IMG/VR virus record: IMGVR_UViG_3300020057_000029
Coordinates: 62,001-126,000 of that record
Direction: 5' to 3' (one strand)
Origin: a virus
DNA length: 64,000 nucleotides
Below, in pieces: positions 57,746 to 64,000 of this stretch. Both the position numbers and the translations under genes were made by a program. Each line of letters starts with the position of its first letter. Position 1 is the first letter of the stretch. The notes under the pieces are model-generated. The model worked only from the letters and a program-made list of their open reading frames with translations. It was not told where the DNA came from and made no database searches.

Positions 57746-59449
57746 ATGAAGGATAAAATATCAGAACTGTATAAAAAAGGTGTGAAAACATCAGATATAG
57801 CCATGGTTCTAAGGAAAACGCCTCAAAGAATTAATCAAGTGCTGATAGAGCTTGGCTTAAAGCAAAAAACGTTTGACTATTCGCCAAAAATAACTGCTAT
57901 CATTGCTGAAAGCATTCTTGCTTTTAATAGAGATGGTCTGACCGTAACTGAAATATCAAAAAGGGTTGATCTAACAACCACTGGAATCAGAAATTTTCTT
58001 AAAAAACGTAGTATTTCAACAAACGCATCCAAAGAAGACAGGTCTAGGCCTTGTGTTGTTTGTAAATTAGTGTTCACTCCGAAACACTCAGATGGGGTGA
58101 AAAAAAACAAATACAAGACTTGCTCTGTCGAATGTCGCTCTAAGCACGCTAGTGAATACAGAACGAAATATACAAAAGATGATATCGATAAGGTTTTAGA
58201 GCTAAAAAAGGCCAATACTGCCAATGATGAGATTTGCCTGGCAACAGGGGTAAATATAAATAAGATCAAAGAGGTGATCAAAGAAAATGCCTTGTTTTTG
58301 GACCCAAAAGTGGCTCAAAAGAATGCTTATGAAGCTAAGCTAAAAAAGAATACTCGTTCTATGGAAGAGATGCGAGCTTATTACGGAAAAATAGCCGTAT
58401 CAGAAGAAAGTCTTGAAAAAACAAAAACAATTCTTTTGGAAAGGGGTTTTGAATATATAGATGGTTTTGAGGGCAAAAGCAATCCTTTTAAAATCAAATG
58501 TCTAGTCTGCAATAATATCAGAACTACACATAGGATAAACAATGTGGTCAAAAACGCCTGTATGTTCTGTTCTGGATGTAAAAAAACTTCCAAAGCCGAA
58601 ATAGAAATTGGGGCATGGGTAAACTCTTTAAAGATAAAGGCTGAAAAATTCAAGTTTGAATACCGAAAAGATGGTGGCGAAATAGATGTTTTTGTTCCCC
58701 TTGTAAAGGTGGGAATAGAATACTGTGGTCTTTATTGGCATAACGAAAATAGCCCAACCTCAAGAGGGGTGGATTATCATTTCAACAAAATGAAAAAGGC
58801 TAACAAAGAAGGTATTCGCCTAATAACCATTTTCGAAGACGAATGGCTCAATAAAAAAGATCAAATTAAAGGATTTTTACGATCTGTTCTTAATAAAAAT
58901 GAAATAAGGCTTTTTGCCAGAAAAACAGATTTGAGAGAGGTGCCTAAAAAAGAGGCCTCTCTTTTCTTAGAGGAAAATCATATCCAGGGTTCTTCTCAAA
59001 TCGAATCGGCTTTTGGCCTTTATTACAACGAAGAGCTTGTTGGTATTGTAACTGGCAACAAACATCACAGACAGGGAATGAAAAATCAATTCATACTGAA
59101 TCGATTGGCCTTTAAAACAAACGTAAGTGTGGCTGGTGGTTCGTCTCGGCTTCTTAAGGCGCTAATTGGTTATGCTAAAAAGAATGGCTATTTAAAACTA
59201 GTCTCGTGGTCAGACAATAGGTGGTCCGAAGGTAATGTTTACGAAAAACTAGGGTTTGTATTGGAAGAAACCCTTGGCCCAGACTATTCTTACGTAGTTG
59301 GCCAAAAAAGAATCTCCAAGCAATCTTGTACCAAGGAAAACTTGCTCAAAAAAGGAGCCATTGGTAACACAGAAAAAGAAATGGCCCTCAGTTTAGGATA
59401 TAGCAGAATATGGGATTGTGGCAAAAAACGCTGGACCTTCGCCTTGTAG
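57746..59449 (+). CDS. Vsr-like homing endonuclease (EDxHD type), intact copy 2
   Basis: A 567-residue protein with N-terminal helix-turn-helix segments (residues 1-40 and 60-95), a Cys zinc module (about 102-135), the Vsr-like nuclease (GGEIDVFVP, GIEYCGLYWH, FEDEWLNKK; residues 290-370), and the C-terminal 180 residues shared with copy 1. Two proteins of this size with different N-termini but a common nuclease/C-terminus suggest swapped DNA-recognition parts. It lies after a terminator, between capsid and phosphoesterase genes. Confidence 0.8.
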   Translation: MKDKISELYKKGVKTSDIAMVLRKTPQRINQVLIELGLKQKTFDYSPKITAIIAESILAFNRDGLTVTEISKRVDLTTTGIRNFLKKRSISTNASKEDRSRPCVVCKLVFTPKHSDGVKKNKYKTCSVECRSKHASEYRTKYTKDDIDKVLELKKANTANDEICLATGVNINKIKEVIKENALFLDPKVAQKNAYEAKLKKNTRSMEEMRAYYGKIAVSEESLEKTKTILLERGFEYIDGFEGKSNPFKIKCLVCNNIRTTHRINNVVKNACMFCSGCKKTSKAEIEIGAWVNSLKIKAEKFKFEYRKDGGEIDVFVPLVKVGIEYCGLYWHNENSPTSRGVDYHFNKMKKANKEGIRLITIFEDEWLNKKDQIKGFLRSVLNKNEIRLFARKTDLREVPKKEASLFLEENHIQGSSQIESAFGLYYNEELVGIVTGNKHHRQGMKNQFILNRLAFKTNVSVAGGSSRLLKALIGYAKKNGYLKLVSWSDNRWSEGNVYEKLGFVLEETLGPDYSYVVGQKRISKQSCTKENLLKKGAIGNTEKEMALSLGYSRIWDCGKKRWTFAL

Positions 59450-59452
59450 CCA

Positions 59453-59461
59453 TGATATAAT
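59453..59461 (+). promoter_or_regulatory. extended -10 promoter of the phosphoesterase gene
   Basis: Perfect TGATATAAT, ending 6 nt before the ATG at 59468, predicting a leaderless mRNA. Confidence 0.65.
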
Positions 59462-59467
59462 CCTGTT

Positions 59468-60148
59468 ATGAGAATAGACGCAATTTCAGACACACACCGC
59501 AAGCATGAACATTTTTCACTAAAAGGTGGAGATGTTTTGGTTTGTAGCGGTGACATATGTTCTCGCGGATCGCTAGATGAAGCTATAGATTTTCTTACTT
59601 GGTTCGAAGTTCAGCCATATAGGTACAAAATACTTGTTCCTGGCAATCATGACTGGGTGTTCGAGAGGAATCCTTCTTTAATGGATGCTGAGTGTGATAT
59701 TCGCAATATAATTTTACTAAATGACTCAGGAATTGTCTTAGAAGGCGTAAGATTTTGGGGTTCCCCAGTCCAACCTAGATTTTGTGATTGGGCCTTTAAC
59801 CGAGATCGTGGAGCGGATATTAAAAAACACTGGGATCTCATACCTGTAGATACCGATGTTTTGATCACTCATGGGCCTCCTGCTGGTATTTTGGACTATG
59901 TTGCTCACGGCGGGTCTGTAGGCTGTCACGATCTTTTGAATAAGATCATGAGAACTGATGTAAAACTTCATATTTTCGGCCACATACATATGGGTCGTGG
60001 TACCATGAAAGTTGGAAACAAGTTGTTTGTAAACGCAGCAAGTTTAAATGAACAATATCAGCCAGTTGAAGGCGTTCCTCACAAGATAAAGCTGCTAAAA
60101 AGTGGCGAATTTAAGGTTCTATCCCAAAGAGCAAAGCAATCTTTATAG
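59468..60148 (+). CDS. calcineurin-like metallophosphoesterase
   Basis: A 226-residue protein with Asp8/His10 (SDTHRKH), GDICSRG, GNHDWVF, THGPPAG and FGHIHMG, all five family motifs in order. It is small and lacks extra domains. The substrate (nucleotide, nucleic acid or protein phosphate) is not decidable. It has no obvious partner gene. Confidence 0.85.
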   Translation: MRIDAISDTHRKHEHFSLKGGDVLVCSGDICSRGSLDEAIDFLTWFEVQPYRYKILVPGNHDWVFERNPSLMDAECDIRNIILLNDSGIVLEGVRFWGSPVQPRFCDWAFNRDRGADIKKHWDLIPVDTDVLITHGPPAGILDYVAHGGSVGCHDLLNKIMRTDVKLHIFGHIHMGRGTMKVGNKLFVNAASLNEQYQPVEGVPHKIKLLKSGEFKVLSQRAKQSL

Positions 60149-60200
60149 AGTACATGTCACTGGCATTTTGCTAGTGTCTATTCTTTTAAGGAGAATTGTC

Positions 60201-60479
60201 ATGGCCCTAAGTAAACGAACCAAAGATATTATGATCGTAGCAATGGCTGATAAAAAAGCCGCTAACGAACTTGCCGATGCAGTAGCTGCTGGCAGTAACC
60301 CCCAGGCTACTTCTGTCGCTGCTCTCGGAGCTCTTGCTGACGTAGGCTTTGTAGACGTAGCAGATGTCGGTCCAGCGGACTTAGCATTAGCTGCTGATGT
60401 TGACGCTAGGATTAGCAGTGTTCAGGGTAAAATCGATGCCGTTATCGCTGCTCTAAAAGCAGCTGGATTGATGGCTTAA
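60201..60479 (+). CDS. small Ala-rich helical protein
   Basis: A 92-residue protein from ATG at 60201, preceded by AAGGAG; the in-frame extension upstream begins in the phosphoesterase gene and was discarded. It is Ala/Val/Asp-rich with two helical parts, and could be a head-tail or decoration protein. No motif was recognised. Confidence 0.5.
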   Translation: MALSKRTKDIMIVAMADKKAANELADAVAAGSNPQATSVAALGALADVGFVDVADVGPADLALAADVDARISSVQGKIDAVIAALKAAGLMA

Positions 60480-60567
60480 TTTAACTCATCTATCTAAAGA
60501 TTGGGAACCACTACCTCTTTTACGAGAGGCGCGAGAATTCTTGATTTTCAAAACGTATTATCGCTAG

Positions 60568-60614
60568 AGCCAGGGCAAGAAGCTTAAACAGCTGACTTCC
60601 CTGGCTAGTTTTTT
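60568..60614 (+). terminator. terminator between converging genes
   Basis: AGCCAGGG and CCCTGGCT form an 8-bp stem, with an inner AAGCT/AGCT pairing, followed by TTTTTT on the plus strand. It overlaps the stop of the thymidylate kinase gene. Confidence 0.75.
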
Positions 60615-61231
60615 GTCAATTTTTCCGCCAGATCACGAAGCTGTTCTTGAACACCTTCAACGCTACGTTCAGCGTCGATGAGCTCGACTTTCACTCCAGT
60701 TTGCTCAATATATTTCATAAAACTTTGATATACGAGCTCTTGAAAACCAGGGCCTTTTGCTTCAATGGCATCAACAAACCCATTGCGTTTGCCACGACGT
60801 GCAAGAGCAGTTTCGGGAGCCAATGACAAGAAAACCACCGCGTCAGGAAGCTTAGTGTGTTTAACAACAACATTCATGTAGAATTCTTGAGTAAACTCAG
60901 GATTTACGTTATGGTCAGTGTATGCCAAATGAGATAGCCATCCACGATCACTTACGATAAAATCATACTTATCTGCCACAGTGGCATAGAAACGCTGGTT
61001 TTCATTGCGCATTGCAGCAAATACATACTCCATCGATCTGCCGTCCATGCCAGCAGCTGGGTCCAAAATAAGCTTGCGTAGAGCTACGCATACTGGAATA
61101 TGAGGACTGCCCACTTCTCTAGTGTCCAGAACTCTATAGCCACGTTCTTTTAGCTGATCGATAAAATAGGCCCAAGCAGTAGTTTTGCCAGAACCGTCAA
61201 TTCCTTCAAATTCAATAACTCTTGCGTTCAT
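60605..61231 (-). CDS. tmk: thymidylate kinase
   Basis: A 208-residue P-loop kinase: Walker A EGIDGSGKTT (residues 9-18), the base-binding segment with the DR motif (IVSDRGWLSHLAY), and LSLAPETALARRGKRN as the lid. The length matches TMK. It phosphorylates dTMP to dTDP for phage DNA synthesis. It stands alone on the minus strand between plus-strand structural genes. Confidence 0.85.
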   Translation of the reverse strand: MNARVIEFEGIDGSGKTTAWAYFIDQLKERGYRVLDTREVGSPHIPVCVALRKLILDPAAGMDGRSMEYVFAAMRNENQRFYATVADKYDFIVSDRGWLSHLAYTDHNVNPEFTQEFYMNVVVKHTKLPDAVVFLSLAPETALARRGKRNGFVDAIEAKGPGFQELVYQSFMKYIEQTGVKVELIDAERSVEGVQEQLRDLAEKLTKN

Positions 61232-61260
61232 TTTTTTGTTCTCCTAAGTACTTGAAAATA

Positions 61261-61269
61261 TGATATAAT
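61261..61269 (+). promoter_or_regulatory. extended -10 promoter of the head-tail genes
   Basis: Perfect TGATATAAT, 60 nt before the ATG at 61330, with a GGAG ribosome site in the leader. It is divergent from the thymidylate kinase gene. Confidence 0.6.
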
Positions 61270-61329
61270 TATATTAATAAACTGGTTGTTCCAATCTTAA
61301 GAATATAGCTTACCCTATCTGGAGTCAAA

Positions 61330-61719
61330 ATGTCTAGACTTTCTGTTAAAATCATCAAAAATTATTACAACAACAATATGTTTGCATATGCGAATGAATG
61401 GATCATTCGTGCTAATGAGCCAAATCTCCTTTATTTTCAGCTAGTTGACTTAGACAATGATAGCCTGCGCTATATGCCCTCTGTCCCAACTCTGGTATAT
61501 ATGAAGCTTCTTTCGATTGATAGCGCCGATGTCATCATGGCACCTGCAAGCCTGGCTGACCCGCTAGACACCTCTATTTGGAAAATTAGCTTAGGTGCCA
61601 GCCAGATTCCCAAAAGCGGCAACGTGGCCTTCCAGATCTCTGAAAATGGCGTTATTCGCACGTTCAGCATCCTAAACGGGATCAGCGTAGAGTATCCTGG
61701 AAATGATGGGTCGTGCTAA
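61330..61719 (+). CDS. probable head-tail joining protein
   Basis: A 129-residue, beta-rich protein (TLVYMKLLSIDS, WKISLGASQIPKSGNVAFQI). It immediately precedes another structural gene with no gap. A connector or completion protein is likely by position; no family was recognised. Confidence 0.45.
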   Translation: MSRLSVKIIKNYYNNNMFAYANEWIIRANEPNLLYFQLVDLDNDSLRYMPSVPTLVYMKLLSIDSADVIMAPASLADPLDTSIWKISLGASQIPKSGNVAFQISENGVIRTFSILNGISVEYPGNDGSC

Positions 61720-62547
61720 ATGTTTTTCCCTCAAAGTAAATCTCCACAAACCGCAATATACCCAGTTCACTGCAAAGAGGCTTCTGGATTATTGCGCCGT
61801 TGCGAACCCTTTTTGACTCCAACCCAATTGAAGAATCGGTTTTTGCTGGGCATTCCCTTAAAATTCGCCAACGACGATGTCTTAACGGACGAGATCCTAA
61901 AAGACCGTATTCATTTGGCAATGAACGAAGTAGAGCTTCTTTTGAATATTACCATTACCAGAGAAGCCTTTCAAGACAAGCTTCCTTTTGACTATCAGCT
62001 CTACAAAGCGTATATTAATCTAGTGTCAGAAAAAGGACCAATTATTAGTATTGAAAGTCTTGCTATCACAAGCGCTGACTTCAATAATATTTTCACAATT
62101 CCACCTGATTGGATCGAAACTTCAAATTTTTCAAAACGTCTTGTTAACGTGATCCCTCTATTGGCTGCCTATGGCGTAAACACCGTTCAGGGTGCAGTCG
62201 GAAATGCCGGTATAGCTTTTTTGGCCGTGATGGGTGGTTTGAGCTGGGTTCCTGCTTATTGGCAAATCAATTATACCGCAGGTCTTTCTAACAAAGAAGG
62301 TCAGGTGCCAGTACCAGTAAACGAGCTTATTGGGGTAGTAGCTGCTCTAAACACCCTTAGTCTTATCGCGCCTTCAAATATCTATAATAGCCAATCGCTA
62401 TCTCAAGATGGCATCTCACAGTCTTCGTCTGGTCTTGGACCTCGTTTGTACGAACTGAGAATTTCTGAACTTGAGAGAAAAAAAGAAGAGCTAACCAGAA
62501 AGCTCAAGGCTATCTTTTTCAGCAGGATAATATTCGGGAACATATAA
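61720..62547 (+). CDS. probable neck / head-completion protein
   Basis: A 275-residue protein with helical ends and a beta centre (TIPPDWIETSNFSKRLVNVIPLLAAYG, GGLSWVPAYWQINYTAGL). The tail is a charged helix (ELERKKEELTRKLKAIF). The start is at the first base after the upstream stop. Structural by position; family not recognised. Confidence 0.45.
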   Translation: MFFPQSKSPQTAIYPVHCKEASGLLRRCEPFLTPTQLKNRFLLGIPLKFANDDVLTDEILKDRIHLAMNEVELLLNITITREAFQDKLPFDYQLYKAYINLVSEKGPIISIESLAITSADFNNIFTIPPDWIETSNFSKRLVNVIPLLAAYGVNTVQGAVGNAGIAFLAVMGGLSWVPAYWQINYTAGLSNKEGQVPVPVNELIGVVAALNTLSLIAPSNIYNSQSLSQDGISQSSSGLGPRLYELRISELERKKEELTRKLKAIFFSRIIFGNI

Positions 62548-63593
62548 TGGGTTTAAGTAAATTTTTGCTACAATCTATGTCAGAGCACAAGGATAAGGTC
62601 AAAGGGCCTCATTTCCTGTTTTCTGCAGAGAACCCTCGTTTTCCGCAAAAAACTACGCTAAGCCACGAAGACGTTGTAAAACATCTAAAAGGTGCGGGTT
62701 TTGATGCGCACGAAGTGAATGGTCATTATGGATCTCCCGAGCGCAGCATTGCTGTTTATGGCGTGAGTAAGGTTCAGGGAGAAGAGCTTCACGACATGGC
62801 TTCCCGTTTAGGTCAAGATAGCTCTATTTATTCCAATGGTAAACAGCACGAAATGCGCTTTCATCATGGAGAAAATGCTGGCAAAGCCCATTATGGAGAA
62901 GGCACTAAGTGGCATTTGCAAAAGCCAGCAGACTATTTTACCACCCTTCCTGGCGGACATCACCATTTTACCCATGATTTCAAATTTGACACCTTACACC
63001 CAGCGGGCCAGTTACACAATGTTCACGAGATGCTTGGTAAGCAAGTTTCTGCAGAGCACAAAACCGCTCAAGAAGCTGTTGCTTCGCCTTTAAACCAAAA
63101 ACTTGAGAGTGATCATGACACCAATATGAAAGGTATCAAGGATGGTCTTAAGGACGACATAAAGAAAAACGAACAAGAGCGTATAAAACTTGTTCATTTT
63201 TCCTCTCAAGGCGATCTAAAACATATTGACCCTAATTTCAAACAAACTGGGGTAGACGCTGGAAAAAAGGGCAGAGATACTTTTCATCCTCACTCATTCT
63301 ATTACGTAGAGGGCACTGAACCTGAACAGATCGTTGTGAGTCAAAGCCGTCACAAATATAAGACCAGCATAAACCCTGCTGAAAAACCTGTATACGATCT
63401 CGGTCATGATCCAAAAGGTGTGGTCGATGAAGCAATTAAGGAAAACCAGGGCGTTTTAAACATGGACATGGTTCATGAAAAATTAAAAGATGCTGGGTTT
63501 CACGGATTTAGAAACTCAAAACACCCTAGTCTATCTAATGTGGTCGGAATGTATCATCCTTTGGCAGTGGAGCATCATGAACAAATCAGATAA
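62547..63593 (+). CDS. minor virion protein with ADP-ribosyltransferase-like domain
   Basis: A 348-residue protein with two parts. Residues 38-155 match a phage domain with the pattern YGVS..QGEELHDMASRLGQDS, MRFHHGENAG, and PADYFTTLPGG..FTHDFKFD. Residues 215-320 have HFSSQGDLKHIDPNFKQTG, HSFYYVEGTEPEQIV and PVYDLGHDP, the order found in ART-type toxins carried by MuF-like phage proteins. No active-site check is possible here, so the enzyme call is tentative. Confidence 0.5.
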   Translation: MGLSKFLLQSMSEHKDKVKGPHFLFSAENPRFPQKTTLSHEDVVKHLKGAGFDAHEVNGHYGSPERSIAVYGVSKVQGEELHDMASRLGQDSSIYSNGKQHEMRFHHGENAGKAHYGEGTKWHLQKPADYFTTLPGGHHHFTHDFKFDTLHPAGQLHNVHEMLGKQVSAEHKTAQEAVASPLNQKLESDHDTNMKGIKDGLKDDIKKNEQERIKLVHFSSQGDLKHIDPNFKQTGVDAGKKGRDTFHPHSFYYVEGTEPEQIVVSQSRHKYKTSINPAEKPVYDLGHDPKGVVDEAIKENQGVLNMDMVHEKLKDAGFHGFRNSKHPSLSNVVGMYHPLAVEHHEQIR

Positions 63594-64000
63594 AACAGAA
63601 AATTTGGGTCAGGGCGTACACGAAGGGTATCAGCAACGCGCTAAACAGGGCGGCGATGTTCTGTTCCATGTAAAGCTTAAGGGTAGAACTTATCTTACGA
63701 ACGACATACCTCTTCACATGTCCTTGAAGGTGTTTTCCAACAAGGATGAAATGGACCTAGCTGAAATTAAAGCCAAGGTTAAAGAGTTTGACATCAAGGC
63801 TCCAGATCCTAAAAATCTTAAATTTAAAACAACTATTTTTACCTCAGAAAATGATGGTAAAGAATATTTCATGCTTTTGTGTGAAGGTTGTCCTGATAAT
63901 TATGAAAAATTCTACCATTCTTTTGGCAACAAAGGAACTCGTTATAAAAATTTCATGTCCCATGTGACCATTGACAAGCTATTGTACGATGCGATCAATG
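63577..64000 (+). CDS. 2H phosphoesterase-like protein (truncated by the window edge)
   Basis: The 141 residues present include LHMSLKVF and later SHVTIDKLLY, two HxS/T motifs as in 2H phosphoesterases (2-prime-5-prime ligase/cyclic phosphodiesterase fold). The gap between them is about 87 residues, right for the family. It overlaps the preceding gene by 17 nt and runs off the end of the window. Phage Acb1 proteins that destroy cyclic oligonucleotide signals belong to this superfamily; whether this is one is unknown. Confidence 0.55.
   Translation, partial: MNKSDKTENLGQGVHEGYQQRAKQGGDVLFHVKLKGRTYLTNDIPLHMSLKVFSNKDEMDLAEIKAKVKEFDIKAPDPKNLKFKTTIFTSENDGKEYFMLLCEGCPDNYEKFYHSFGNKGTRYKNFMSHVTIDKLLYDAIN

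Noticed and set aside
60102-60200. Upstream start of the 92-residue Ala-rich protein
   Set aside because: The region is the end of the phosphoesterase gene; the ATG at 60201 has a strong AAGGAG.

Overview
The window is a 64 kb piece of the genome of a large tailed double-stranded DNA phage (Caudoviricetes). The evidence is a terminase large subunit, portal, MuF-type head protein, prohead protease, scaffold-like protein and major capsid protein, next to a nearly self-sufficient replication and recombination set. No rRNA, tRNA, integrase or CRISPR array was seen. A lipoprotein with a lipobox and two proteins with Sec-type signal peptides suggest a bacterial host, probably Gram-negative; the host itself cannot be named from the sequence. 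Genes are densely packed, many with ATGA or TAATG start/stop overlaps.

Left arm (1-38.3 kb, all on the minus strand, so transcription runs from about 38.3 kb toward 1). In transcription order it holds: a UvsW-like helicase, a sigma-like factor, a GroES-like cochaperonin, a gp47/gp46 (SbcD/SbcC) nuclease pair, an exported ClpP-like protease, a RuvC-like resolvase, a metallophosphoesterase, RNase H, a DnaQ-like exonuclease, a cassette of tiny overlapping membrane and lipoprotein genes, a DnaE-type DNA polymerase interrupted by a LAGLIDADG intein, an exported subtilase, five pentapeptide-repeat proteins, a gp32-like SSB with a 10-copy 12-bp repeat, a RecA/UvsX recombinase, a DnaB-like helicase, an AEP-type primase, an HNH-ClpP fusion, a CYTH protein, a run of small unknown genes and a PLP aminotransferase.

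Right arm (38.4-64 kb, mostly plus strand). It holds GroEL, a Vsr-like homing endonuclease, a terminase split into two genes by a split intein, a probable structural protein, portal, a second head-region protein and a MuF protein. A minus-strand pocket follows (2OG dioxygenase, DNA ligase, HNH endonuclease, one unknown gene). Then come an M15 endolysin, a minus-strand prohead protease, scaffold and major capsid protein, a second Vsr-like endonuclease, a phosphoesterase, thymidylate kinase (minus), putative head-tail genes, an ART-like protein and a truncated 2H phosphoesterase at the right edge.

Three themes tie the window together. First, selfish elements are abundant: a DnaE intein, a split TerL intein with the corpse of a Vsr-like endonuclease between its halves, two intact Vsr-like endonucleases, a free HNH gene and an HNH domain fused to ClpP. 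Second, a recurring extended -10 element (TGATATAAT-like) lies upstream of at least eleven genes; in seven of them it ends only 5-8 nt before the ATG, which predicts leaderless mRNAs. A phage sigma-like protein that stops before the region 4.2 helix-turn-helix could plausibly read such -35-less promoters, but that link is inference. Third, the phage carries paired chaperonin genes, probably used for folding capsid proteins, and two kinds of exported protease whose targets are unknown.
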